Origin: Stenotrophomonas maltophilia
GTDB taxonomy: Bacteria; Pseudomonadota; Gammaproteobacteria; Xanthomonadales; Xanthomonadaceae
DNA length: 64,000 bases
Direction of reading: 5' to 3'
NCBI RefSeq assembly: GCF_001676385.1
Contig: NZ_LYVJ01000009.1
Location: forward strand, 124,001 to 188,000
A program made the translations under genes and the position numbers. The stretch's first letter is position 1, and each line of letters begins with the position of its first letter. The notes beneath the pieces were generated by a model. That model did no database searches. It was not told the DNA's origin and worked only from the letters and a program-made list of their open reading frames with translations. This document shows positions 7,909 to 16,988 of this stretch, piece by piece.

Positions 7909-9363
7909 TCAATGCCCCCCAGGTGTGCCACCCACCTGCTCGATCAACGTCTGGCTGGCCGCATTGAGCCCCACCACCGTCACCTGCGCACCGTGTGCGG
8001 CCAGCTTTTCCTGCGCCCGCTCCAGCGCGGCCACGGCAGTCAGATCCCACAGGTGGGCATCGCGCAGGTCAATCTGCACCTTTGGCGCCACGTGCTGGTA
8101 ATCAAACGCCGCGCCCAGCTGGCCGGCTGAAGCAAAGAACACCTGCCCACGCACGCGGTAGACCTGCGTGTCACCCGCATCGTCGCGCTGCACATCCAGC
8201 ATGAGGCCAACCTTGCGCGCGAAGAACAGGGCCGACAGCAGCACACCGCTGAGCACGCCCTTGGCCAGATCGTGGGTGGCCACGGTGACCACCACGGTCA
8301 GCAGCATCACCGCAGACGAGCTGCGCGGATGCGTGCGCAGGTCGCGCAGCGAGCGCCAACTGAAAGTGCCAATGCTGACCATCATCATCACCGCCACCAG
8401 CGCAGCCATCGGGATCTGCCGCACCAGGTCGCTGCCGTACACCACCAGCAACAGCAGCAGCACGCCGGCCACCAGGCAGGACAGGCGGCCGCGGCCACCG
8501 GAGGTCACGTTGATCACCGACTGGCCGATCATCGCGCAACCGGCCATGCCGCCGAGGAAACCGGTGACCGTGTTCGCCACGCCCTGGCCGACGCATTCGC
8601 GGTTGCGCTCGCTGGGCGTCTCGGTGATGTCCTCGACGATCTGCAGGGTCATCATCGATTCGAGCAGGCCGACTACGGCCAGTGTGGCCGACACCGGCAG
8701 CAGGATACGCAGCGTCTCCCAGGTGGCCGGCACGTCGGGCAGCAGGAAATGCGGCAGGCTGTCGGGCAACTGGCCCATGTCACCCACGCTGCGCACGTCC
8801 ACACCAAAGCCGATCACCACGGCAGTGAGTACGACGATGGCCACCAGCGGTGATGGCACGGCACGGGTGAGGCGCGGCAGCAGGTAGATGATCGCCAGCG
8901 CGGCGGCGCACAGCACGTACACAGTCGGGCCGCGACCCATCAGCTCGGGCATCTGCGCCAGGAAGATCAGGATCGCCAGCGCGTTGACGAAGCCGGTGAT
9001 GACTGAGCGAGAAACGAAGCGCATCAGCGAGCCGAGCTTGAACACGCCCGCGAGCACCTGCAGCAGGCCGGCCAGGATGCTGGCGGCGAACAGGTACTGG
9101 AGGCCATGGTCCTTGACCAGGTCGACCATCACCAGCGCCATTGCACCGGTGGCAGCGGAGATCATGCCGGGGCGACCGCCAGCGATGGCGGTGATGACGG
9201 CAATGGAGAACGCGGCATACAGGCCGACCTTGGGGTCGACGCCGGCGATGAGCGAGAAGGCGATGGCCTCGGGAATCAGGGCCAGGGCGACGACGAGGCC
9301 GGACAGCAGGTCGCCACGGATGTTGCCGAGCCATTGCTGGCGCAGGGGGTAGGACGTTTGCAT
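7909..9363 (-). CDS. SulP-family anion permease with STAS domain
   Basis: 484-residue inner-membrane transporter. From [11 protein letters not shown] (ATG 9363, preceded by GGAG at 8 nt) the N-terminal part carries the SulP signature ([20 protein letters not shown]) and about 11-12 membrane segments; a cytoplasmic STAS domain follows from about residue 385 ([35 protein letters not shown]). SulP proteins move sulfate, bicarbonate or dicarboxylates, and the substrate cannot be read from the sequence. No carbonic anhydrase or sulfur genes are adjacent. Confidence 0.9.
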   Translation of the reverse strand: MQTSYPLRQQWLGNIRGDLLSGLVVALALIPEAIAFSLIAGVDPKVGLYAAFSIAVITAIAGGRPGMISAATGAMALVMVDLVKDHGLQYLFAASILAGLLQVLAGVFKLGSLMRFVSRSVITGFVNALAILIFLAQMPELMGRGPTVYVLCAAALAIIYLLPRLTRAVPSPLVAIVVLTAVVIGFGVDVRSVGDMGQLPDSLPHFLLPDVPATWETLRILLPVSATLAVVGLLESMMTLQIVEDITETPSERNRECVGQGVANTVTGFLGGMAGCAMIGQSVINVTSGGRGRLSCLVAGVLLLLLVVYGSDLVRQIPMAALVAVMMMVSIGTFSWRSLRDLRTHPRSSSAVMLLTVVVTVATHDLAKGVLSGVLLSALFFARKVGLMLDVQRDDAGDTQVYRVRGQVFFASAGQLGAAFDYQHVAPKVQIDLRDAHLWDLTAVAALERAQEKLAAHGAQVTVVGLNAASQTLIEQVGGTPGGH

Positions 9364-9562
9364 GGGAAAACTCCGCGCGCAGGCGGGCGTGGCCGCATGG
9401 CGCTGCAGTGGAAAGACACGGGTTCCTGAGCCGGGCGGGCCGGCGCCGATGTGCGGCAAGGGTCAGGGTGGCGTGATCACTGCAGGCGGGGGTCGGTACG
9501 CGGGAGGGACGCAGTCTACGGCACAGCGCTACCCAGGGACAGCGTCGACAGTCCGCAACGGC

Positions 9563-9585
9563 AGCGGAGCATGGCTCCACTCTAC
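9563..9585. repeat. Single SMAG stem-loop
   Basis: GGAGCATGGCTCC followed by ACTCTAC, ending 9 nt before the CDF start codon, so it sits in that gene's 5' untranslated region rather than at a 3' end. Confidence 0.6.
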
Positions 9586-9594
9586 AATCGCGGC

Positions 9595-10551
9595 ATGGCT
9601 ACCGACCGCCCCCGCTTCTTCGACCCCACCACCGAACAGGGCGTGCTGCGCCTGTCGATCGCTGCTTCGCTGCTGCTGGCTGCGGCGGCGGTGATATTCG
9701 GCCTGCTGGCCAATTCCTCGCTGATCATCTTCGATGGCATCTACGGCCTGATCGACGTGGTGATGACCTGGTTGTCGCTGCTGGTCGCGCGGCTGATCAG
9801 GCTGTCCACCAGCACCGACGCGCTGCAGTCGCGGCTCAACCAGCGGTTCACCATGGGCTTCTGGCACCTGGAACCGATCGTGCTGGGAGTCAGCGGTACC
9901 CTGATGATCGGCGCGGCACTGTATGCGCTGGTCAATGCGGTGGATGCGCTGCTGTCCGGTGGCCGCCACATCGCGCTCGGTCCGGCCATTGCGTTCGCCG
10001 GGCTGTCGATCATCGGCGAAGGCGTGCTGGCCGGGTTCATCCTGCGCGCGAACCGCCGCATCGGTTCGGAGTTCATCGCGCTGGACGCGAAGAACTGGGT
10101 GATCGCCGCCAGCATGTCGGCCTGCTACCTGGTTGCCTTCCTCGGTGGCGCGCTGGTGCGCGGCACCCCGCTGGCCTGGGTCGGGCCCTACATCGACCCG
10201 GCCATCCTGGCCTTCGTCTGCGTGCTGGTGGTGATCGCCCCGCTTGGCACCGTACGCCGCGCGCTGGCTGGCATCCTGCTGGTCACCCCGCCGGAACTGC
10301 AGGCGCACGTGGACACCGTGGCACGCGACATCGTCACCCGGCATGGCTTTGTCGAGCACCGCAGCTATGTGGCGCAGGTGGGGCGGGGCGAGCAGATCGA
10401 GTTGTTCTTCGTGGTGCCGGAGAACGATCCACCGCGGCCACTGGTGGAATGGGACCGGCTGCGCGATGAGATCGGCGATGCGCTGGGCGAGGCCTCGCCG
10501 GACCGCTGGCTGACGATCGTGTTCACCACCGATCGCGAGTGGACGATCTAG
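9595..10551 (+). CDS. Cation diffusion facilitator (CDF) family transporter
   Basis: 318 residues. Six predicted membrane helices occupy residues 18-215; the helix II motif NSSLIIFDGIYGLIDVVMTW contains Asp residues in the position of the CDF metal-site acidic pair. The cytoplasmic C-terminal domain (about 225-318, TPPELQAHVDTVARDI) resembles the usual CDF tail but lacks an obvious His-rich loop. CDF proteins exchange Zn2+, Fe2+, Mn2+ or Co2+ for protons. The metal is not inferable. ATG at 9595 chosen because the ORF extension to 9451 has no family similarity. Confidence 0.82.
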   Translation: MATDRPRFFDPTTEQGVLRLSIAASLLLAAAAVIFGLLANSSLIIFDGIYGLIDVVMTWLSLLVARLIRLSTSTDALQSRLNQRFTMGFWHLEPIVLGVSGTLMIGAALYALVNAVDALLSGGRHIALGPAIAFAGLSIIGEGVLAGFILRANRRIGSEFIALDAKNWVIAASMSACYLVAFLGGALVRGTPLAWVGPYIDPAILAFVCVLVVIAPLGTVRRALAGILLVTPPELQAHVDTVARDIVTRHGFVEHRSYVAQVGRGEQIELFFVVPENDPPRPLVEWDRLRDEIGDALGEASPDRWLTIVFTTDREWTI

Positions 10552-10579
10552 GCAAGCAGGACGATGGATCAAGTTTTTC

Positions 10580-10625
10580 GTACGCTTTGCAACCCGGCGT
10601 ACGCGAGAACCGGGCAAAGTACGCT
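10580..10625. promoter_or_regulatory. Inverted repeat upstream of ohr
   Basis: Two arms, CTTTGCaacCCGG and CCGGGCAAAG, face each other about 37-70 nt before the ohr start codon. Peroxide-responsive OhrR operators are AT-richer in Xanthomonas, so this is only a candidate site; it may be a simple stem-loop. Confidence 0.25.
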
Positions 10626-10662
10626 CCAACGCAGCACCCACCCACCGACCAGGAGAATCCCG

Positions 10663-11088
10663 ATGTCCATTGAAAAGGTTCTGTATACCGCCCAGGCCAC
10701 CTCCACTGGCGGCCGTGAAGGCCGTTCCGTTTCCTCCGACAACGTGCTGGACATCCAGCTGTCGACCCCGCGCGAGCTGGGCGGCGCCGGCGGCCCGGGC
10801 ACCAACCCGGAACAGCTGTTCGCGGCCGGCTACTCGGCCTGCTTCCTGGGCGCGCTGAAGTTCGTCGCCAGCCAGGCCAAGGTCGCGCTGCCGGCCGATA
10901 CCACGGTGACCGGCAAGGTCGGCATCGGCCAGATCCCGACCGGCTTCGGCATCGAAGCCGAACTGACCATCAATGTGCCGGGCGTGCCGCGCGAGCAGGT
11001 GGAAGAGCTGGTGCAGAAGGCACACGTCGTATGCCCGTACTCGAACGCCACCCGCGGCAACATCGACGTGACGCTGGTCGTCGCCTGA
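10663..11088 (+). CDS. ohr: Organic hydroperoxide resistance protein Ohr
   Basis: 141-residue thiol peroxidase of the Ohr/OsmC family that reduces fatty-acid hydroperoxides, using lipoylated proteins as reductant. Both reactive cysteines are in place: peroxidatic Cys in [13 protein letters not shown] and resolving Cys in [16 protein letters not shown]. The N-terminus [20 protein letters not shown] is the standard Ohr start, with AGGAGAA upstream. The marR-type repressor gene ohrR, often adjacent, is absent here. Confidence 0.94.
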   Translation: MSIEKVLYTAQATSTGGREGRSVSSDNVLDIQLSTPRELGGAGGPGTNPEQLFAAGYSACFLGALKFVASQAKVALPADTTVTGKVGIGQIPTGFGIEAELTINVPGVPREQVEELVQKAHVVCPYSNATRGNIDVTLVVA

Positions 11089-11095
11089 CGCGGTC

Positions 11096-11135
11096 GGGTC
11101 GGATCCCTTTCGCGATGCGAAAGGGACCCGACCCC
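11096..11135. repeat. GGGTCGGATCC-type palindromic repeat
   Basis: A long perfect-looking hairpin (GGGTCGGATCCCTTTCGC, loop gat, mirror arm) 8 nt after the ohr stop. It belongs to a second dispersed palindrome family in this window with GGGGTC/GACCCC ends (other copies near 35.5, 37.9, 53.4 and 62.6 kb). Confidence 0.75.
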
Positions 11136-11178
11136 AAAAAAATGGGCGGATGCCGGTCGAAACCGGGCATCCGCCCAT
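11135..11178 (-). terminator. Intrinsic terminator for the valine operon
   Basis: Read on the minus strand: a GC-rich hairpin (ATGGGCGGATGCC with GGCATCCGCCCAT) followed at once by seven T residues. It lies 143 nt beyond the mmsB stop; two further small hairpins (11178-11212) and a SMAG dimer lie between. Confidence 0.75.
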
Positions 11179-11226
11179 CCCACCTCGGGTGGGCCCCGGC
11201 ACGTGGCCGGGGACGCATTCGCTTCT

Positions 11227-11309
11227 GTAGCGCCGAGCCCATGCTCGGCTGATCCGTCCGGTGCTGGAACATCCGGCGGAAAAGCAGCCGAGCACGGGCT
11301 CGGCTCTAC
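11227..11309. repeat. SMAG-type palindromic repeat, dimer
   Basis: GTAG at 11227 and CTAC at 11306 bound two inverted stem-loops (CCGAGCCCATGCTCGG and AGCCGAGCACGGGCTCGGCT); ends 12 nt before the mmsB stop codon, in the ohr/mmsB convergent gap. Confidence 0.85.
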
Positions 11310-11320
11310 ATATCCAAGCC

Positions 11321-12211
11321 TTATTTTTCGCTGGTAATCAGCTGCACGACGCTGGAGAAATCCAGCTTGCCGCGGCCGGCCTGGTGGTTCATCGAGTACA
11401 GGTTGCGGGCCAGTTCACCCAGTGGAATCGAAGCACCGACACCCATTGCCGCTTCCACCGCCAGGCCCATGTCCTTCAGCATCAGGTCGCTGCCGAAGCC
11501 ACCGCTGTAGCCACGCGAGGCCGGGGCATTTTCCAGCACGCCCGGCCACGGGTTGCACACTTCGGTGGCCCAGCTGCGGCCAGTGCTGACCGCCATCATC
11601 TGCGACAGCACCTTCGGGTCCAGCCCGTGCGCCACACCCAGTGCGATGGCTTCGCCGGTCACCGCCATGATCACGCCCAGTGCCATGTTGTTGCACAGCT
11701 TGGCAACCTGGCCGGCACCGCTGGCACCGACGTGGAAAATGTTCTTGCCCATCGCCTGCAGCACCGGGCGTGCGCGTTCCAGCGCGTCCTCTTCGCCGCC
11801 GACGATGAAGGTCAGGGTGCCGGCCTGGGCCCCCGCGGTTCCGCCGGACACCGGCGCGTCGATCATCTGCAGGCCGCGTGCAGCCGCGGCTTCGGAGACC
11901 TTGCGGGCGCTGGCCGGCGCGATCGTGCTGCAGTCGATGACCAGTGCGCCGGCCGGAATCGCGGCGAGGATGCCGTCTTCGCCGAGGTACAGGCCTTCGA
12001 CGTGGCGGCTGGCCGGCAGCATCGAGATCACCACCTCCGCATCGGCCAGGGTGTCACGCGCCGACGACGCTGCGCTGGCACCGGCGTCGACGGCAGCCTG
12101 CACCGCAGCCGGCACCAGATCGAACACGCGCACGCTGTGGCCGTTCTTGACCAGATTGGCGGCCATCGGGCCACCCATGTTGCCCAAACCGATGAATGCA
12201 ATGCGGGTCAT
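11321..12211 (-). CDS. mmsB: 3-hydroxyisobutyrate dehydrogenase
   Basis: NAD-dependent oxidation of 3-hydroxyisobutyrate to methylmalonate semialdehyde in valine catabolism. 296 residues: Rossmann motif [15 protein letters not shown] at the N-terminus, substrate motif [17 protein letters not shown], and catalytic Lys in [11 protein letters not shown]-terminal helical domain ends [12 protein letters not shown]. Last gene of the five-gene operon; its ATG overlaps the preceding stop by 4 bp. Confidence 0.95.
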   Translation of the reverse strand: MTRIAFIGLGNMGGPMAANLVKNGHSVRVFDLVPAAVQAAVDAGASAASSARDTLADAEVVISMLPASRHVEGLYLGEDGILAAIPAGALVIDCSTIAPASARKVSEAAAARGLQMIDAPVSGGTAGAQAGTLTFIVGGEEDALERARPVLQAMGKNIFHVGASGAGQVAKLCNNMALGVIMAVTGEAIALGVAHGLDPKVLSQMMAVSTGRSWATEVCNPWPGVLENAPASRGYSGGFGSDLMLKDMGLAVEAAMGVGASIPLGELARNLYSMNHQAGRGKLDFSSVVQLITSEK

Positions 12212-13383
12212 GCGAGGCTCCTTTCAGCAAGCGGGGTTCCCAGGTCGGCCAGCGGATGCGCGGCTTCGGCCCAGGGGGAAGCGAAGAAGGTGTCGGCCCA
12301 CGCGCCGGTGGCTTCGGCCAGCGTGGCCGGGTTCCATGAAGGGTTGCGGTCCTTGTCGATCAGCAGCGCACGGATGCCCTCGGCGAAATCGCCATGGGCG
12401 GCGCAATGCAGGGCGGTGATGTACTCGAGGCGGTAGACGCTGGCCAGATCCTGGCCGGCGCTGCGGCGCTGCAGTTCGAAGGCCAGCCGTGCCGAGCCGG
12501 GTGCACCGGCGGCGAGGGTCTTCTGTGCGGCCTGCAGCCAGGCGTCATCGGTCTGCAGGCCGGCAATGCGCGAGACGATGGCCGGCAGGTCATCGCCTTC
12601 GCACAGCGCGTCGACCTGCGCGGCGTTGGCCAGCAGTGGGCCGGTAGCAGCGTCACTGGCGTGCGACTGCAGCAGATGGGTCAGGCGCTCGTGGTTGTGT
12701 GCGGCGTCGCCGGACCAGGCCACCTGCAGCAGCGCATCGAACACCGCACTGCGGCGATCTTCGGGCACATGTACATCGGCCAGGCCGGCGTAGATGGCAT
12801 CGCCCGGGTTGAGCAGTGCGCCGGTCAGGGCCAGGAACAGGCCACCCTTGCCGGGTACGCGCGGCAGCAGCCAGCTTCCACCCACATCCGGGAACAGGCC
12901 GACGGTGATTTCCGGGAACGCCAGCTTGGAGCGCTCGCTGACCACGCGGTGGCTGGCGCCGGACATCAGGCCGATGCCGCCGCCCATCACGATGCCATGA
13001 CCCCAGCACAGGATCGGCTTGGCGTAGGTGTGGATCAGGTAATCGACGCGGTACTCGACGTCGAAGAACTCGGCCGCGTAGCCGTTTTCGCGGATATCGC
13101 TGCGGCCAGCCTCGCGGAAGGCAGCCATGCTCCTGTACAGGCTGTGCAGGTCGCCGCCGGCGCAGAACGCCTTTTCACCGGCGCCCTGCAGCACGACCAT
13201 GGCGATGCCGTCGTCGTCGGCCCAAGCGTTCAACTGCTTAAGCAGCAGGTGCGCCATCGGCAGCGAGAAGCCGTTGAGCGTGCGCGGCGCATTGAGCGTG
13301 GCGATGCCGATGCGCGTGCCGTTGCCGGCCGCGCGCTCTTCGAACAGCACCGGTGCGTCATCGGCAGCGGTGTCGGTACTCAT
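12208..13383 (-). CDS. 3-hydroxyisobutyryl-CoA hydrolase (enoyl-CoA hydratase superfamily)
   Basis: Removes CoA from 3-hydroxyisobutyryl-CoA, which pulls the pathway away from reactive methacrylyl-CoA. 391 residues, longer than plain crotonases (about 260) and right for the HIBCH group. Oxyanion-hole motifs are EKAFCAGGDLHSLYR and GIVMGGGIGLM; the catalytic Glu/Asp segment is VGLFPDVGGSWLLPR. Start ATG 13383 overlaps the upstream stop by 4 bp; the longer in-frame extension to 13740 lies inside the hydratase gene. Confidence 0.9.
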   Translation of the reverse strand: MSTDTAADDAPVLFEERAAGNGTRIGIATLNAPRTLNGFSLPMAHLLLKQLNAWADDDGIAMVVLQGAGEKAFCAGGDLHSLYRSMAAFREAGRSDIRENGYAAEFFDVEYRVDYLIHTYAKPILCWGHGIVMGGGIGLMSGASHRVVSERSKLAFPEITVGLFPDVGGSWLLPRVPGKGGLFLALTGALLNPGDAIYAGLADVHVPEDRRSAVFDALLQVAWSGDAAHNHERLTHLLQSHASDAATGPLLANAAQVDALCEGDDLPAIVSRIAGLQTDDAWLQAAQKTLAAGAPGSARLAFELQRRSAGQDLASVYRLEYITALHCAAHGDFAEGIRALLIDKDRNPSWNPATLAEATGAWADTFFASPWAEAAHPLADLGTPLAERSLA

Positions 13384-14177
13384 GCGTTCTTCCACTGTGC
13401 AGCGCGCTTTTCCAGGAAGGCGGTCACGCCCTCGACCTGGTCGGCGGTGTCGAACAGGTCGACGAAGGCTTCGCGCTCGGCCACCAGCGCCGAGGCGTGG
13501 GTGCCGGTGCGGGTGGCCTGCACCAGGGTCTTGCAGGCGGCGATGCTGGTCGGGCTCTGCCTGCCGGCCTTCTTTGCCCACTCGAGGGCCAGCGCCTTGG
13601 CTTCGCCCTTGCCGACCTTTTCTTCGACCAGGCCAATGCGCAGTGCGGTCTCGGCATTGATGCGCTCGCCCAGCAGGATCATGCGCTTGGCCCAGCCTTC
13701 GCCGACCAGGCGCGGCAGGTTCTGGGTGCCACCGGCGCACGGCAGCAGGCCGACGGTGGCTTCCGGCAGTGCGACCTGGGCGTGGTCTTCAATGATGCGC
13801 AGGTCACAGGCCAGCGCGCATTCCAGGCCACCGCCCATGGCGTATCCGTTGATCGCGGCAATCGACACGCCGCGGAAACCGGACAGCGCCTCGAAGGCTT
13901 CACCGAAGCGGCGCGCGGCCTCGCGTGCGGCGGCCTTGTCGCCGGAGGCGAACTGGTTGAGGTCTGCACCCGCGGAGAAGAACTTCTCGCCGTCACCGGT
14001 GATCACCAGCGCGTAGATGTCGCGATCTGCGTTGAGCGCGCCGACCACGTCGCGCAGCGCCGACAGGCTGTGCACGGTCCAGGTATGCGCCGGCGGGTTG
14101 TGCAGGGTGACCACGGCGGTGTGGCCATCGGCCTCGACCTTCAGGCCCACGTGCTCCTGGGTACGCCAATCCTTCAT
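13380..14177 (-). CDS. Enoyl-CoA hydratase of the valine operon
   Basis: 265-residue crotonase, expected to hydrate methacrylyl-CoA to 3-hydroxyisobutyryl-CoA. Motifs: EKFFSAGADLNQF (first oxyanion loop), GYAMGGGLECALACDLRI (second), and LPEATVGLLPCAGGTQNLPR. The segment LPEATVGLLPCAGG has Glu at the first catalytic position, while the second usual Glu position is Cys; this substitution occurs in some family members and may shift activity. Overlaps both neighbours by 4 bp. Confidence 0.88.
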   Translation of the reverse strand: MKDWRTQEHVGLKVEADGHTAVVTLHNPPAHTWTVHSLSALRDVVGALNADRDIYALVITGDGEKFFSAGADLNQFASGDKAAAREAARRFGEAFEALSGFRGVSIAAINGYAMGGGLECALACDLRIIEDHAQVALPEATVGLLPCAGGTQNLPRLVGEGWAKRMILLGERINAETALRIGLVEEKVGKGEAKALALEWAKKAGRQSPTSIAACKTLVQATRTGTHASALVAEREAFVDLFDTADQVEGVTAFLEKRAAQWKNA

Positions 14178-15340
14178 CGCAGTTCCTCTTCGGTGTTGAG
14201 CAGGTGACGGGCAACGATCACCCGCATGATCTCGTTGGTGCCTTCCAGGATCTGGTGCACGCGGCAGTCGCGCAGCAGGCGCTCGATCGGGTATTCGCGG
14301 ATGTAGCCGTAGCCGCCATGGATCTGCAGCGCTTCATTGCAGATGTTGAAGCCCGCATCCGTGGCGAAACGCTTGGCCATCGCGCACCACACGTTGGCAT
14401 CGCTGGCACCGGCATCGAGCTTGCGTGCGGCGGTGTGCACCATCTGCCGGGCGGCCACCAGCTGGGTGACCATGTCGGCCAGCTTGAACTGCAGCGCCTG
14501 GAACTCGGCCAGTGCCTTGCCGAACTGGCGGCGCTCGCCCATGTAGCGGCGCGCGGCATCCAGCGCACCCTGCGCGGCACCCAGCGAGCAGGCGGCGATG
14601 TTGATGCGGCCACCGTCGAGCCCCTTCATCGCCAGCTTGAAGCCGCCGCCTTCCTCTCCCAGCAGGTGGCTGACCGGCACGCGGACGTTCTCGAAGGTGA
14701 TGCCACGGGTGGGCTGGCTGTTCCAGCCCATCTTCTCTTCCTTGCGGCCGAAGCTGATGCCCGGCAGGTCCGACGGCACTGCGATCGCGCTGACACCCCC
14801 TGCGCCGGCTCCGCCGGTACGCGCCATGACCACCAGCAGCTCGGTGGCACCGGCACCGGAAATGAAGGCCTTCGAGCCGTTCAGCACGAAGTGGTCACCG
14901 TCGCGCACGGCGGTGGTCTTCAGCGAGGCCGCATCGGACCCTGCGCCCGGCTCGGTCAGGCAGTACGAAGCCAGCTTGAGGCCAGCGGCGAGGTCATTGC
15001 CCCACGCATCGCGCAGCGACGGTTGGCCCCACTGGGACACCATCCACGAGGCCATGTTGTGGATGCTGATGTACGCCGCGGTCGACGGATCGACGTTGGC
15101 GAGCTCCTCGATGACGACGGCGGCGTCCAGCCGGCTCAGGCCGCTGCCGCCCACTTCCGGGTCCATGTACAGGCCGCAGAAGCCCAGTTCACCGGCCTTG
15201 GCGATCGCCTCGCGCGGGAAGATGCCCTCCGCATCCCACCGCGCGGCGTGCGGCGCCAGTTCGGCCAGTGCGAAGTCGCGCGCCGCCTCGCGGTACGCCT
15301 GCTGTGCTTCTTCCAGTTCCGTCGTCATCGAGTGGCTCAT
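14174..15340 (-). CDS. Acyl-CoA dehydrogenase, probable isobutyryl-CoA dehydrogenase
   Basis: FAD enzyme oxidising isobutyryl-CoA to methacrylyl-CoA. 388 residues with the family signatures ASYCLTEPGAGSDAASL and QIHGGYGYIREYPIERLLRD, and the catalytic base Glu in ILEGTNEIMR. Substrate is inferred from operon position between mmsA and the hydratase; short branched-chain activity is the only assignment that completes the pathway. 14 nt after mmsA. Confidence 0.9.
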   Translation of the reverse strand: MSHSMTTELEEAQQAYREAARDFALAELAPHAARWDAEGIFPREAIAKAGELGFCGLYMDPEVGGSGLSRLDAAVVIEELANVDPSTAAYISIHNMASWMVSQWGQPSLRDAWGNDLAAGLKLASYCLTEPGAGSDAASLKTTAVRDGDHFVLNGSKAFISGAGATELLVVMARTGGAGAGGVSAIAVPSDLPGISFGRKEEKMGWNSQPTRGITFENVRVPVSHLLGEEGGGFKLAMKGLDGGRINIAACSLGAAQGALDAARRYMGERRQFGKALAEFQALQFKLADMVTQLVAARQMVHTAARKLDAGASDANVWCAMAKRFATDAGFNICNEALQIHGGYGYIREYPIERLLRDCRVHQILEGTNEIMRVIVARHLLNTEEELR

Positions 15341-15354
15341 GGTGGCTCCTGCCG

Positions 15355-16860
15355 TTACTTCAGGCTGATCGTGGTGTTGACGCCGTGGCTCAGCGTCTCG
15401 TCATCGAACCAGCGCGCGGTGACCGTCTTGGTCTGGGTGTAGAACAGCACCACCTGCTTGCCGTACGGACCCAGGTCGCCCAGCTTGGACGCACGCGAAC
15501 CAGTGAAGGAGAACAGCGGCACCGGCACCGGGATCGGCACGTTGATGCCGACCTGGCCGACATCGATGTCTTCCTGGAACTTGCGCGCGGCGGCGCCGGA
15601 CTGGGTGAACAGCGCGGTGCCGTTGCCGTTGGGATTGCTGTTGACCAGCGCGATGGCGTCTTCCAGGGTTTCCGCCTCAAGGATGACCAGCACCGGCCCG
15701 AAGATTTCTTCCTGGTAGATGCGCATGTCGGTGGTGACACCGGCAAAGATGGTCGGGCCGACGAAGTTGCCCTTCTCGAAGCCATCCACCTGCGGCTTGC
15801 GTCCGTCCAGCACCAGCTGGGCGCCCTGCTCCACGCCCGAGGCGATCAGCCCTTCCACGCGCTCGCGGGCGCTGCAGGAAATGACCGGGCCGACGTCGGT
15901 GCCGGACACGGTGCCGGCGCTGACCTTCAGGGTCCTGGCCTTTTCGACCAGATCCTGCACCCAGTTACGTGCTTCGCCGACCAGCACCAGCGTGGAGGCG
16001 GCCATGCAGCGCTGGCCCGCAGCGCCGAAGGCAGCACCGACCATCGCGTTGAGCGTCTGTTCCTTGTTGGCGTCCGGCAGCACCACGGCGTGGTTCTTGG
16101 CGCCCATCATGCACTGCACGCGCTTGCCGGCCAGCGAGGCGCGGTTGTAGACGTGGGTGCCGACGCGGGTGGAACCAACGAACGACACGGCCTTGATGTC
16201 CGGGTGGTCGCAGATCGCGTTGACCACCTCCTCACCACCGTGGACGACGTTCAGCACGCCCTTGGGAATGCCGGCTTCCAGCGCCAGTTCAACCAGGCGC
16301 ATGGTGACCATCGGGTCCTGTTCGGACGGCTTGAGGATGAAGGTGTTGCCGGTGGCAATCGCCATCGGGAACATCCACAGCGGGATCATCGCCGGGAAGT
16401 TGAACGGGGTGATGCCAGCGCACACGCCCAGCGGCTGCATGATGGTGTAGGTGTCCACGCCATTGGCCACGTTGTTGGCCAGCTCGCCCAGCTGCAGGTT
16501 GCCGATGGCGGCGGCGTGCTCGACCACTTCCAGGCCGCGGAACACATCGCCTTCAGCGTCCGGCAGGGTCTTGCCCTGTTCGGCGGTGAGGATGTGGGCC
16601 AGCTCGCTCATGTGCTCGCGGATCAGCTGCTGGTACTTCAGGAAAATGCGCGCGCGGGTGCCGATCGGGGTCTTGCGCCAGGTCTTGAAGGCTTCCTTGG
16701 CGGCAGCGACGGCAGCGTCCACTTCGCTGGCGGTGGCGAACGGCACCTGGGCCAGCACGTCCTGGGTGGCCGGATTGATCACGTCCTGCCAGTGGGAGGT
16801 AGCCGATTCAACGAACTGGCCATCGATCAGCATGCGGATACGGGGCGCTGCAACAGTCAT
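15355..16860 (-). CDS. mmsA: Methylmalonate-semialdehyde dehydrogenase (CoA-acylating)
   Basis: NAD- and CoA-dependent conversion of methylmalonate semialdehyde to propionyl-CoA and CO2, the end of valine catabolism. 501 residues of the ALDH superfamily with the MmsA-specific active site [30 protein letters not shown] and the N-terminal [10 protein letters not shown]. First gene of mmsA-acd-ech-hibch-mmsB; divergent from the ScfR-type regulator, sharing a 115-nt promoter region. Confidence 0.95.
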   Translation of the reverse strand: MTVAAPRIRMLIDGQFVESATSHWQDVINPATQDVLAQVPFATASEVDAAVAAAKEAFKTWRKTPIGTRARIFLKYQQLIREHMSELAHILTAEQGKTLPDAEGDVFRGLEVVEHAAAIGNLQLGELANNVANGVDTYTIMQPLGVCAGITPFNFPAMIPLWMFPMAIATGNTFILKPSEQDPMVTMRLVELALEAGIPKGVLNVVHGGEEVVNAICDHPDIKAVSFVGSTRVGTHVYNRASLAGKRVQCMMGAKNHAVVLPDANKEQTLNAMVGAAFGAAGQRCMAASTLVLVGEARNWVQDLVEKARTLKVSAGTVSGTDVGPVISCSARERVEGLIASGVEQGAQLVLDGRKPQVDGFEKGNFVGPTIFAGVTTDMRIYQEEIFGPVLVILEAETLEDAIALVNSNPNGNGTALFTQSGAAARKFQEDIDVGQVGINVPIPVPVPLFSFTGSRASKLGDLGPYGKQVVLFYTQTKTVTARWFDDETLSHGVNTTISLK

Positions 16861-16895
16861 GACGACAATCCCACAGGGTGCGAAAGATGCTTGGC

Positions 16896-16988
16896 ATTAT
16901 TCACAGCATCCACCTCGCTTTCCGGGCTGAATCCGCTTAATCTGGCCAACACGCCAGACGATTCATGTTAATTCTGTGAATTATTCAT
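16896..16988. promoter_or_regulatory. Paired inverted sites in the mmsA/regulator promoter region
   Basis: ATTATTCACAG at 16896 and its near-exact inverse CTGTGAATTAT at 16974 flank the divergent promoters. The second copy overlaps the regulator's GTG start codon (16976). The layout suggests one protein, most likely the regulator itself, binding both promoters and possibly looping between them. Confidence 0.5.

Noticed and set aside
10580..10625. OhrR operator upstream of ohr
   Set aside because: The inverted repeat is GC-rich and unlike the Xanthomonas OhrR site, and no ohrR is adjacent; listed only as a low-confidence repeat.
15268..16971. 567-codon plus-strand frame opposite mmsA
   Set aside because: Shadow of mmsA; the minus-strand ALDH motifs are unambiguous.
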